Below are positions 26,938 through 35,659 of a stretch of 64,000 bases of DNA, piece after piece. A program made the translations under genes and the position numbers. Location: NCBI RefSeq assembly GCF_013415485.1, contig NZ_JACBXS010000018.1, forward strand, positions 18,708 to 82,707, read 5' to 3'. The notes beneath the pieces were generated by a model. The model saw nothing but the letters and a program-made list of their open reading frames with translations, had not been told where the DNA came from and searched no databases. Origin of the DNA: Rhabdonatronobacter sediminivivens. Its GTDB lineage: Bacteria; Pseudomonadota; Alphaproteobacteria; Rhodobacterales; Rhodobacteraceae. The first letter of the stretch is position 1. Each line of letters opens with the position of its first letter.

Positions 26938-27393
26938 GTCGCGCGCTCCTGTGGTCAGGGGTGATCGGTCGGCGGCAAGGATGCGAGGGCCGCCCGCCGG
27001 TGTCAATCCTGCCCCGCCCGCGCCTTTGCGGCGCGGGGCTGTGGGCTTGCGGGCGCTCTTGCCTGTGGTGCCGGCGCGCCGGGTGCAGGTTGGGCAAGGG
27101 GGGCGTTTGCAGTTTCAGATGATGCTATGAAACGACCGTTTGGCAGCGAGTGCAAACCTGTGCACGCCGGGCCCAGGGCGCAGATTGCCGGTGTTTCCTG
27201 CCCCTGTGCCGCGCCGTTCCCGCGCGGGCCGCACGGTGGCGCAGCGCTGCAAGGGCAGGCGCGGCAGAGTTCGGGCGGTAAGATGCAGAACCGTCTGTTT
27301 CTGCGCATATGCGCCGGATTGGTCCTTGCCTGAAGGCCATGGACCCCGGCTGTGAGCCGGGGTCAGAGGGCGCCGGGCCGGGGCCGGGCTGGG
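26938..27393. other. Gene-poor gap between CoA-transferase and chemoreceptor
   Basis: This 456-base stretch holds no gene I can support; the short frames through it lack family features. It contains an inverted repeat GTTTCA (27112-27117) and TGAAAC (27128-27133) with a ten-base spacer, a possible operator for the CoA-transferase, and a ten-pair hairpin (27342-27351 with 27355-27364, loop GTG) just beyond the chemoreceptor stop, which may terminate that gene although no U-tract follows. Confidence 0.5.
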
Positions 27394-29511
27394 TCAGAAA
27401 TCCCGCCAGTCCGGACCTGCGCCCCCGGCGGCGCGCCGTTGCGCGGGCGGGGGTGCCGCGTCCTGCGGCGCGGGGGCGTCACGCTCCATCGCCTGCAAGG
27501 CCGCGTCCCAGGAGCGGAGCTCATCGCCACCGGCCGCGCGGCTCTTGCCCCGGGTGCTGCGCCAGCCGGGGGTTGCGCTGCCCTTTGCGGCCTGAAAATG
27601 GCCCAGCACCTGCACCAGTTCGGCCGCGTTCTGCCGCAGCGAGCCTGCGGCGGCGGTGCTTTGTTCGGCCACGGCGGCGTTCTGCTGGGTCACCTGGTCC
27701 AGCTGGGTCACGCCTGTGTTGATCTCGGCCAGTCCGGTGGCCTGCTCCCGGGCCGAGGCCGAGATCTCGACCATCAGCTTTTCAACATCGCTGGCCATGG
27801 ACAGGATGTCCTGCAGGCTCTGGCCGGTGCGGCCCACCAGATCGGACCCGGTCTTTACGTGCTCCCCGCTTTCGGAGATCAGGCCCTTGATCTCTCGCGC
27901 GGAATCCGAGGCCCGCTGCGCCAGCCCCCGCACCTCGGAGGCGACGACGGCAAAGCCGCGCCCGGCCTCTCCGGCGCGGGCAGCTTCAACCCCGGCATTG
28001 AGCGCCAGCAGATTGGTCTGAAAGGCAATATCCTCGATCACATCGATGATGCGGGTGATCTGCGCGGCGCTCTTTTCGATCGCGCCCATGGCGGTGATGG
28101 CGTCCCGGACGACGCGCGCGCCGCCTTCGGCCCGGTCGCGGTTCTGGCCGCTGACGGTTTCACCCTCGGCGGCGCGGGCGGCGGCGGCCTGCACGCTTTC
28201 GGTCAGCTGGGTCAGGGCGGCGGCGGATTGTTCCAGCGTGGCGGCCTGGGTTTCCGCCCGGGCGGACAGGTCCTGCGCGGCTTTCTCGATCTCGCCGGAA
28301 TCGTCGCGCACGCTGCCGGAGATCTGTTCGATCTGCGCCACGATGCTGCCCAGCTGGTCCAGCACGCTGTTGTAGCTGGCGCGCAGGGCGTCGTATTCGG
28401 CGGGGAACGGGTCCTGCGCCGGGCTGTCGATGGGCTGGGTCAGGTTCCCCGCCGCCAGCCGTTCCAGCCCGGCCGAGATTTCGGACACCACGCGGGTCTG
28501 GCGGTCGGCCTCGGCCTGTTGGCGGGCTTCGCGGTCGCGGGCGGCTTCGACCTCCCGCGCGGTGCGGTCGGCCTCGGCCGTGCGCGCGGCGGCGATATCC
28601 TGCGCCAGCGTTTCCTCGCGCTGGTGGGCGCGGGCCAGATAGAGCCAGAGGGTAACGGAAATCGCCGCCGCCAGCGCGATGCTGACCGCCGCCATGATTG
28701 CCAGCAGGCCGTTGCGGGTGGCGGCAAGCTGCGCCATCAGATGGCTGCGGTCCTCAAGGATGCTGACGGCAAGAAACGGGCTGCCGTCCGACCCGGCGAC
28801 CACCAGCGGCTGCGGCAGTTCGGCGGCTTCGGGGGTGATCTCGACATTCTGCGTCTCCAGCAGCAGAGCACCGCCGTCACCGGCGCGAATGCGGACCGGC
28901 GCGGCCAGGCGCGTGTCCAGCATCCGCAGCGCGTTCGTGGCATCGACATGCAATGCCACATAGCCTTGCAGGATCAACCCGCCCACCGGCAGGGTAACGC
29001 TGAGCACCGGCGTGCCCGCAGTGGTCCAGCCATGGGCCAGCGGGCGCAGCCGGTCGGTCCCGTCGCGCGCGGCCACGGCGGTGCGCATGGCATCGGGGAT
29101 CGCCGGGGCCGCGCCATCACGCCAGATGCGGTCAAGCGGGCGCAGATCCGTGTCCAGCACATCCACCCCCAGCAGCGCGATGGCGCCGCTGCTGATGCTG
29201 CCGCGGGCATGGATACCGCCCAGATGCGCGGCGATCGCCGCGCGGTCCCCCGCGGCCAGCATGGGCTGCAACTCGCGCGCGATTTCGGCGCTGGTCTGGC
29301 CGACAAGTGCGGCATGATCGCGCCACAGAAGGTCATCCACCGCCCGTTCGGCCGCGTCATGGCTGCGCTGCTGGCTGTATTCGGAGACCAGCCCGTCATA
29401 GCTGCGTGTCATCACCAGTGTGATGGCCAGCGTGGCGCAGACCACAAGGGTCTGCGCCACCGCCACGGCGATCAGCAGGGTGCGGTATTTTCCCGGGTTC
29501 CAGCGGTGCAT
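27394..29511 (-). CDS. Methyl-accepting chemotaxis protein with C-terminal WxxF tether
   Basis: A 705-residue transmembrane chemoreceptor. A first helix (residues about 12-34) precedes a large sensory region of about 220 residues, then a second helix near residues 260-285, a HAMP region, and the cytoplasmic signalling coiled coil with the hairpin tip [20 protein letters not shown]. The C-terminus is GPDWRDF, fitting the xWxxF pentapeptide by which some receptors tether CheR/CheB. The ligand is unknown. No che genes are nearby. Confidence 0.93.
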   Translation of the reverse strand: MHRWNPGKYRTLLIAVAVAQTLVVCATLAITLVMTRSYDGLVSEYSQQRSHDAAERAVDDLLWRDHAALVGQTSAEIARELQPMLAAGDRAAIAAHLGGIHARGSISSGAIALLGVDVLDTDLRPLDRIWRDGAAPAIPDAMRTAVAARDGTDRLRPLAHGWTTAGTPVLSVTLPVGGLILQGYVALHVDATNALRMLDTRLAAPVRIRAGDGGALLLETQNVEITPEAAELPQPLVVAGSDGSPFLAVSILEDRSHLMAQLAATRNGLLAIMAAVSIALAAAISVTLWLYLARAHQREETLAQDIAAARTAEADRTAREVEAARDREARQQAEADRQTRVVSEISAGLERLAAGNLTQPIDSPAQDPFPAEYDALRASYNSVLDQLGSIVAQIEQISGSVRDDSGEIEKAAQDLSARAETQAATLEQSAAALTQLTESVQAAAARAAEGETVSGQNRDRAEGGARVVRDAITAMGAIEKSAAQITRIIDVIEDIAFQTNLLALNAGVEAARAGEAGRGFAVVASEVRGLAQRASDSAREIKGLISESGEHVKTGSDLVGRTGQSLQDILSMASDVEKLMVEISASAREQATGLAEINTGVTQLDQVTQQNAAVAEQSTAAAGSLRQNAAELVQVLGHFQAAKGSATPGWRSTRGKSRAAGGDELRSWDAALQAMERDAPAPQDAAPPPAQRRAAGGAGPDWRDF

Positions 29512-29574
29512 GATGATCCCTCATCCATTGAAAAGATGCCGCCCGGGGCGGCGGGCGCGGCTGCGTGGCCGTGG

Positions 29575-30012
29575 TCAGTGCGACACCAGCGGCAGGCCCA
29601 TCTCCCGCCATTCGGTCATGCCCAGGGCGTAGTAATGGACATTGCCGTACCCCCAGCCCACGGCCATTTCGGCGGCATTGGCGGCGCGGCCACAGGACAG
29701 GCCGTTGCAATAGAACAGCACCGGGGTATCGGCCTGGGCGCCATGTTCGGCCAGCACCTCGGGGCCGGTGATGTCGGTGTCGATCAGGCGGATCGCCCCT
29801 TCGATGTGACCGGCGGCGTAATCGCCTTCGACACGGGTGTCGAAGATCACCAGCCCCGGCGTGCCGGTGACCAGTTCGATCACCCCTTCGGCATCGACGG
29901 TGGTGGCGCCGGAGATGTTCATCGGCGCGCCGGCCTGGGCGGCCGGGGCGGCCAGCAGGCCAAGGGCCAGCGCCAGGGAAAGCGCGCTGCGGCGGGTCAG
30001 GGTCTGGGGCAT
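29575..30012 (-). CDS. Exported rhodanese-like protein
   Basis: A 145-residue single-domain rhodanese. The N-terminus MPQTLTRRSALSLALALGLL with an alanine-rich cleavage site (AAQAGA) is a signal peptide, and the twin Arg suggests Tat export. The active-site loop reads YCNGLSCGRA with the catalytic Cys first. GAAGGAGA precedes ATG 30012, so longer starts are unlikely. It would move sulfur or act on arsenate/thiosulfate-like substrates in the periplasm. It lies 63 bases downstream of nothing obvious and next to the chemoreceptor. Confidence 0.87.
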   Translation of the reverse strand: MPQTLTRRSALSLALALGLLAAPAAQAGAPMNISGATTVDAEGVIELVTGTPGLVIFDTRVEGDYAAGHIEGAIRLIDTDITGPEVLAEHGAQADTPVLFYCNGLSCGRAANAAEMAVGWGYGNVHYYALGMTEWREMGLPLVSH

Positions 30013-30215
30013 TGCAGTCTCCTTCGGATGCGGGCGCCGGCGGGGATGCACGGCGCGGACAGAGGCAAACTGTGCCGCCTGATTCCTTTCGGGCGGCTTT
30101 ATGCCACAGCCTAAAATGCACGGCATTTTACGGACCGCGGCCCCCCTTCCATCCCGCGGCCCGCGCCGCTAGACAGGGCCGCGTGACCCTTTGGCAACAG
30201 GGATGTGCCCGGCCC

Positions 30216-32000
30216 ATGACCTTCACCACCCGCCCCGAGATCACCGGCACCTTCGGTGTTGTCAGCAGTACGCACTGGATCGCCTCGGGGGTTGGCATGG
30301 CCATGCTGGAACGCGGCGGCAACGCCTTTGACGCCGCCGTGGCCGCCGGGTTGGTGCTGCAGGTGACAGAGCCGCATCTGAACGGCCCCGGGGGGGAGCT
30401 GCCCGCGATCCTGTGGGAGGGTGCCTCGGCGCGCGCGCAGGTGCTCTGCGCGCAGGGCCCCGCCCCCGCCGGGGCCACCATCGCCCATTTCCGCGATCAG
30501 GGCCTGACCCATGTGCCCGGCGACGGGCTGATGGCCACGGTGATCCCCGGCGCCTGGGACGGCTGGATGCTGATGCTGCGCGACCACGGGCGCCTGCCCC
30601 TGCGCGATGTGCTGGAACCGGCGATCCACTATGCCCGCGCGGGCCACCCCTGCATGCCGCGCGTGGCCGAAACCATCGCCGGGCTGGCGGGGTTCTTCCG
30701 GGACAACTGGCCCAGCTCCTACGCCACATGGGTTCCGGGCGGGGCGTTGCCCCGGGGGGGGCGACTGTTGCGCAACCCGGTGCTGGCCGACACCTATGCC
30801 CGCATCCTGACCCAGGCTGAAAGCCGCCGGGACCGCACAGCCCAGATCGAGGCCGCGCGCGATGCCTTCTATCGCGGTTTCGTGGCCGAGGAGATGGCCC
30901 GCTGGCTGGCCGGGCAGGAACTGCCCGACAGCGAAGGCCACATGCAGCGCGCCATCCTGACCGCCGATGACATGGCCGGCTACAGCGCAGGGATGGAGGC
31001 GCCCGTCTGGGGCAGCTACGGCGACTGGCAGATCGCCAAATGCGGGCCCTGGTCGCAGGGGCCGGTGCTGCTGCAATCGCTGGCCCTGCTGGAGGGCATG
31101 GACCTGGGCGCGCTGGACCCGATGGGGGCCGAATTCCTCCACCGCGTGACCGAGGCGATGAAGCTGGCCTATGCCGACCGCGAGGTCTATCTGGCCGATC
31201 CCGCCTTTGCCTCCGTGCCGCTGGCCCGACTGCTTGCGCCGGACTACAGCGCCGCGCGCCGCGCCCTGATCGGCGCCCGGGCCAGCCATGACCTGACCCC
31301 CGGCACCCTGCCGGGGTTCGAAGGCCAGCGCGCCGCCATGCTGGCGGCGCTGGAGCGCCTGAGCAGCACCGATGGCGCGGTCTATGAACCCACCATGGCG
31401 CATCTGGCGCGCAAACCCGGCGATACCGTGCATCTGGATGTGATCGACGCCGAAGGCAACATGGTCAGCGCCACGCCTTCGGGCGGGTGGCTGCAAAGCG
31501 CGCCGACCATCCCGGGGCTGGGCTTCTGCCTGAATTCGCGCGCGCAGATGTTCTGGCTGGAAGAGGGGCTGCCCGGATCGCTGGCGCCCGGCAAGCGCCC
31601 GCGCACCACGCTGTCACCCTCGCTGGCGCGGCACCCGGACGGGCGGCGGCTGGCCTTCGGCACCCCGGGCGGCGACCAGCAGGACCAGTGGCAACTGATC
31701 TTCTTTCTCTATCACGCGCAATTCGGCATGGGGCTGCAGGCGGCGCTGGATGCACCGCTGTTCCACACCACCCATTTCCCGGCCAGCTTCTATCCCCGCT
31801 CGCGCAGCCCCGGCCAGATCATGGTCGAGGAAACCTACGGCCCCGATGTCATCGCCGACCTGCGCGCCCGCGGCCATGATGTCCAGACCTCGCCGCCCAT
31901 GACCATCGGGCGGCTGACGGCGGCGGGGCGCGATGCGGACGGGATGCTGCGGGCGGGCGCCTCGCCGCGGCTGATGCAGGCCTATGCGCTGGGACGCTGA
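30216..32000 (+). CDS. Gamma-glutamyltransferase-family Ntn hydrolase
   Basis: A 594-residue GGT-family protein. Its autoprocessing nucleophile is Thr404 in GDTVHLDVID, matching the conserved DTTH site of GGT, and GGNAFDAAVAA and GTPGGDQQDQ are family segments. No signal peptide is seen from ATG 30216, so unlike classical GGT it appears cytoplasmic; an in-frame GTG at 30183 would add eleven residues without adding one. It may be a gamma-glutamyl hydrolase or a cephalosporin-acylase-like amidase. It is divergent from the rhodanese gene. Confidence 0.88.
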   Translation: MTFTTRPEITGTFGVVSSTHWIASGVGMAMLERGGNAFDAAVAAGLVLQVTEPHLNGPGGELPAILWEGASARAQVLCAQGPAPAGATIAHFRDQGLTHVPGDGLMATVIPGAWDGWMLMLRDHGRLPLRDVLEPAIHYARAGHPCMPRVAETIAGLAGFFRDNWPSSYATWVPGGALPRGGRLLRNPVLADTYARILTQAESRRDRTAQIEAARDAFYRGFVAEEMARWLAGQELPDSEGHMQRAILTADDMAGYSAGMEAPVWGSYGDWQIAKCGPWSQGPVLLQSLALLEGMDLGALDPMGAEFLHRVTEAMKLAYADREVYLADPAFASVPLARLLAPDYSAARRALIGARASHDLTPGTLPGFEGQRAAMLAALERLSSTDGAVYEPTMAHLARKPGDTVHLDVIDAEGNMVSATPSGGWLQSAPTIPGLGFCLNSRAQMFWLEEGLPGSLAPGKRPRTTLSPSLARHPDGRRLAFGTPGGDQQDQWQLIFFLYHAQFGMGLQAALDAPLFHTTHFPASFYPRSRSPGQIMVEETYGPDVIADLRARGHDVQTSPPMTIGRLTAAGRDADGMLRAGASPRLMQAYALGR

Positions 32001-32074
32001 GGCCCCCCTTGAACCCCGCGCCGGGGGCGCCACCTGAAAGGGGCGGCAGATGAAAGGCAACAGGAGCGCGCGCA

Positions 32075-33169
32075 ATGCAATGGTCCGGATGGTCGCTGCG
32101 CCTGGGGCGCCTTGCAGGCATAGACCTCTACATGCACGCCACCTTTCCGCTGCTGTTCCTGTGGGTGGGGTTCCTCTACTGGGTGCAGACCGGAACGCTG
32201 GGGGGGGTCGCCTTCGGGCTGGCCTTCATCGGGGTGCTGTTCCTCTGTGTGGTGGCGCATGAATACGGCCACGCGCTGACCGCGCGGCGATTCGGCATCG
32301 GCACGCGCCATATCACGCTGCTGCCCATCGGCGGGCTGGCCATGCTGGAGCGGATGCCCAAGGACCCGCAGCAGGAGATCATCGTCGCCCTGATGGGCCC
32401 GGCGGTGAATATCGCCATCGCGCTGGGGCTGGCGCTGGTGCTGACCCTGACCGGCGGCTGGACGCCCATGGACCCCGAAGCCCCCCTGATGATCCCCGCC
32501 AGCTTCCTGCAAAGCGTGCTCCTTGCCAATATCTTCCTGGCGGTGTTCAACATGATCCCGGCCTTTCCCATGGATGGCGGGCGGGTGCTGCGCGCGGCGC
32601 TCAGCTTTCGCATGGGGCGGACGGGGGCAACGGTGCTGGCCGCGCGCATCGGCCAGACGCTGGCGCTTGGCTTCGGGGTGCTGGGGCTCTTCGGCAATCC
32701 GCTGCTGATCCTGATCGCCGTCTTCATCTGGATCGGTGCCGCCTCCGAAGCTGGCGCCACCGAGATGGAAACCCGGTTGCGGCGCAAACCCGTGGCCCGC
32801 GCCATGATCACCGATTTCCACATCCTGTCCCCGGACAGCCGCCTGTCCCGCGCGGTCAACCTGACACTGGCGGGCAAGCAAAGGGACTTCCCGGTGCTGG
32901 ACGGGCCGCGGCTGGTGGGGGTGGCCACGCAATCGGCCATCCTGCGGGGCCTGCGCGATCACGGGCTGGAGGGGCGCGTGGCCGATATCATGTCCGCCCC
33001 CGTCACGGCCGAAAGCAGCGATGACCTGGCGACCTTGCTCGAGGCCCTGCAACAGACGCCGGACGCGCGCCTGATCTGCATCCTGCACCGCGGCGCGCTG
33101 ATCGGAGTGATCGACATGGAAAACATCTCGGAATTCCTGCGCATCCAGGCCGCATTGCAGGACCGTTAG
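32075..33169 (+). CDS. Site-2 protease family (M50) metalloprotease with CBS pair
   Basis: A 364-residue intramembrane protease. Zinc ligands are in HEYGH (62-66) and Asp167 of NMIPAFPMDGGR (159-170), inside a hydrophobic core of about six helices. A C-terminal pair of CBS domains (about residues 235-355) probably senses nucleotides. This M50B/Rip3-like layout is common in bacteria. The stop codon TAG lies inside a long inverted repeat. No operon partner is apparent. Confidence 0.92.
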   Translation: MQWSGWSLRLGRLAGIDLYMHATFPLLFLWVGFLYWVQTGTLGGVAFGLAFIGVLFLCVVAHEYGHALTARRFGIGTRHITLLPIGGLAMLERMPKDPQQEIIVALMGPAVNIAIALGLALVLTLTGGWTPMDPEAPLMIPASFLQSVLLANIFLAVFNMIPAFPMDGGRVLRAALSFRMGRTGATVLAARIGQTLALGFGVLGLFGNPLLILIAVFIWIGAASEAGATEMETRLRRKPVARAMITDFHILSPDSRLSRAVNLTLAGKQRDFPVLDGPRLVGVATQSAILRGLRDHGLEGRVADIMSAPVTAESSDDLATLLEALQQTPDARLICILHRGALIGVIDMENISEFLRIQAALQDR

Positions 33170-33265
33170 AGCGTGTCGCGTTCATTCGCATTCACGCGAC
33201 ACGCTCTAACTTATTGTGGTCGCATGTTTTGCGCGCAAAACCGGTTCCCACTTTGCGCAACATGC
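33166..33265. repeat. Compound intergenic palindromic repeat
   Basis: A perfect 15-bp inverted repeat (33166-33180 with 33195-33209, 14-base loop) contains the M50 stop codon. Next to it GCATGTT (33222-33228) faces AACATGC (33259-33265) around a 14-base palindrome TTTTGCGCGCAAAA (33227-33240) and the phrase AAACCGGTTCCCAC. Elements with this phrase are dispersed in many alphaproteobacterial genomes. It probably also terminates the protease transcript. Confidence 0.7.
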
Positions 33266-33364
33266 TCCAGCGCCTGCCACCCCGGCGCACCCCATCTGCC
33301 CCGCAGGGGCAGCGCCCCCGAAGGGCGCAAACCGCGCCCTGAGGGGGCGCTCCCTCCCTCAGCC

Positions 33365-35659
33365 TCAGGCGTCAGCTTCGGGATAAAGCACGCAGGCAAC
33401 CTCATGCCCCTCGGCGATCCGGCGTCGGCGGGGTGAGGGTTGGGCCGCAAAGCGCAACCGCAGCGCCGCACCATCCTCGGATACCTCCGCCGCCTCGGCC
33501 AGTGAGGGCGGGCGCGCGGCCAGCACCTCGGCCAGTTGCGCCCGCGCCGCCGCCACGCCCTTGGGCGCCGGGATACGCAGGTCCAGACCGTCGCGCTCTG
33601 GCACCCCCAGTGCATCGCGCGGGCGCTCCAGCAGGTCCCGTTCCGCCAGCGCCGCGATCACATCGCGCCCTTCCCAGCCGCAGGTGACGGTGGCCAGCGG
33701 GCAGCGGTTGTGAAAGCGGCAGCCATTGGGCAGGTCCACCGCCGAGGGGATCTCGCCCGCCGATTCCAGCGGCGGTTTCTCCACGCTCGGGTCCGGCTCG
33801 GGCGAGGCATCGAGCAGCAGCTGCGTATAGGGGTGCTTGCGCTCGGCGATGACCTTTTCCGTGGGGCCAACCTCGACAATCTCGCCCAGATACATGATCG
33901 CGGTGCGGTCGGCGACATAGCGGATCGTGGGCAGGTCATGGCTGACATAGACGAAGGAAATCCCCATCTCATCCCGGAAATGCCGCATCAGGTTCAGCAC
34001 ACCCGCGCGGATGGACACATCCAGCATCGACACCGGCTCATCGGCCACGATGAAGCGCGGCTCCAGCACGATGGCGCGGGCAATCGCCACCCGCTGGCGC
34101 TGCCCGCCCGAAAGTTCATGCGGGAAGCGCTCCATATAGGTCGCCGCCGGTTTCAGCCCCGCGCGTTCCAGCGCCTGCACCACCCGGGCGCGCTTGTCCG
34201 CCCCGCGCGCCAGCCCGTGTATGGTCAGCGGCTCGCCCACGATATCCTGAATGGTAAAGCGCGGGTTCAGCGTCTGATACGGGTCCTGAAACATCATCTG
34301 CGCGCGGCGGCGAAAGGCTTTCAGATCGCCCTTCTTCAGATGCGCGATATCCTCGCCCTCGGACAGGATACGCCCGTCAGTGGGCTCCTGCAGACGCACC
34401 AGCATTTCGCCCGTGGTCGTCTTGCCCGACCCGGATTCGCCCGCCAGCCCCAGGATTTCCCCCGCCTGCAGGTCCAGATCGATCCCGTCCACCGCATGGA
34501 CCTTGTCATCGGACCCGCCGAAGAACCCGCCCGCCACGGGGAAATGCTTGACCAGCCCCTCGACCTTCAGCACCTCGGCCCCCTCGCGCCGTTCGCGCAG
34601 GGGGGCGGCAACCAGTTCCTCATTCAACCGCCGCCCCACCTCGACCCAGGCGTCATTGGTGGCGGCCGTGCGGCGGAATTCCTCTACCCGGTCCGGGTAA
34701 TGGCAGGCGGCAAAGCGCCCGTCGCCCACCGGGTGCTGCGCGGGCTCTTCGGCGCGGCAGCGGTCGGTGGCGAAGGGGCAGCGTTCGGCAAAGCGGCAGC
34801 CCGCGGGCGGGTTCAGCAGGTTGGGCGGCGTGCCGGGGATGGAGATCAGCTCCCGCTGCGCGCCCTCCAGCGTGGGAAAGGCATTGGTCAGGCCCATGGT
34901 ATAGGGGTGGAAGGGCTGGCCAAAGACCTGCCGCACTGGCCCCGTCTCCATGATCTTGCCGCCATACATCACCGCCACCCGGTCGCAGGTCTGCACCACG
35001 ACCGAGATATCATGCGTGATGAACAGCAGCGCCATGCCCCGTTCCCGCCGCAGCCGCGCCAGGCGCGAAAGGATCTGCGCCTGCGTCACCACATCCAGCG
35101 CCGTGGTCGGCTCATCCGCGATCAGAAGCTGCGGCTGCAACGCCATCGCCATGGCGATCACCGCGCGCTGTTTCATGCCGCCCGACATCTCATGCGGATA
35201 GGCGCGCAGGCGTGAGGGGTCCAGGCCCACGGCGCGGAACAGATCCTCGGCCTGCGCCCATCCGGTCGCCTTGTCGATCTGGATATGCGCCTGCATCGCC
35301 TCCAGGATCTGGTCGCCCACGCGATAGACCGGGTCGAGCGCGTTCATCGCGGCCTGGCTGATCCAGGCGATCTCCTTCCAGCGCACGCGGCGCATATCCT
35401 CGCCCTGCAAGGGCACCAGATCGCGCCCGGCGAAATCGATCGCCCCGCGCGGGATTTCGCCATTGGGCGGCAGCAGCTTCAGCATCGCCTTGGCGGCGGT
35501 AGTCTTGCCGCAGCCGGATTCGCCCACCAGCCCCAAAGCCTCGCCCGGGGCAATCGTGAAATCGATCCCGTCCACGGCCTGCACCGGCCCGGCGCCGGTG
35601 CGGTAATGGATCGCCAGATCGCGCACATCCAGCAGGGTCTTCTGCGCCATATCCTTCAT
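33365..35659 (-). CDS. Fused dipeptide-type ABC transporter ATPase (DppD-DppF)
   Basis: A 764-residue protein with two complete ABC ATPase domains. The first (residues about 8-270) has GESGCGKTT and a SGGMKQRAVIAMA signature, and the second (about 345-610) has GESGSGKTT and LSGGQRQRVAIARA. Each is followed by an OppD/F C-terminal region with clustered Cys (CRFAERCPFATDRC and CRFHNRCPLATVTC). A further tail of about 90 residues has no recognised domain. ATG 35659 overlaps the permease stop (ATGA). One chain replaces the usual DppD and DppF pair. Confidence 0.92.
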   Translation of the reverse strand: MKDMAQKTLLDVRDLAIHYRTGAGPVQAVDGIDFTIAPGEALGLVGESGCGKTTAAKAMLKLLPPNGEIPRGAIDFAGRDLVPLQGEDMRRVRWKEIAWISQAAMNALDPVYRVGDQILEAMQAHIQIDKATGWAQAEDLFRAVGLDPSRLRAYPHEMSGGMKQRAVIAMAMALQPQLLIADEPTTALDVVTQAQILSRLARLRRERGMALLFITHDISVVVQTCDRVAVMYGGKIMETGPVRQVFGQPFHPYTMGLTNAFPTLEGAQRELISIPGTPPNLLNPPAGCRFAERCPFATDRCRAEEPAQHPVGDGRFAACHYPDRVEEFRRTAATNDAWVEVGRRLNEELVAAPLRERREGAEVLKVEGLVKHFPVAGGFFGGSDDKVHAVDGIDLDLQAGEILGLAGESGSGKTTTGEMLVRLQEPTDGRILSEGEDIAHLKKGDLKAFRRRAQMMFQDPYQTLNPRFTIQDIVGEPLTIHGLARGADKRARVVQALERAGLKPAATYMERFPHELSGGQRQRVAIARAIVLEPRFIVADEPVSMLDVSIRAGVLNLMRHFRDEMGISFVYVSHDLPTIRYVADRTAIMYLGEIVEVGPTEKVIAERKHPYTQLLLDASPEPDPSVEKPPLESAGEIPSAVDLPNGCRFHNRCPLATVTCGWEGRDVIAALAERDLLERPRDALGVPERDGLDLRIPAPKGVAAARAQLAEVLAARPPSLAEAAEVSEDGAALRLRFAAQPSPRRRRIAEGHEVACVLYPEADA

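Noticed and set aside
27127..27333. A short plus-strand gene in the gap before the chemoreceptor
   Set aside because: No ribosome site, no family resemblance and Pro/Gly-rich composition; several frames are equally open in this region.
27352..30114. A 920-codon open frame on the plus strand opposite the chemoreceptor and rhodanese genes
   Set aside because: It is a high-GC antisense shadow: the minus-strand genes have clear family domains, ribosome sites and signal peptide, while the plus-strand translation is low-complexity and matches no fold.
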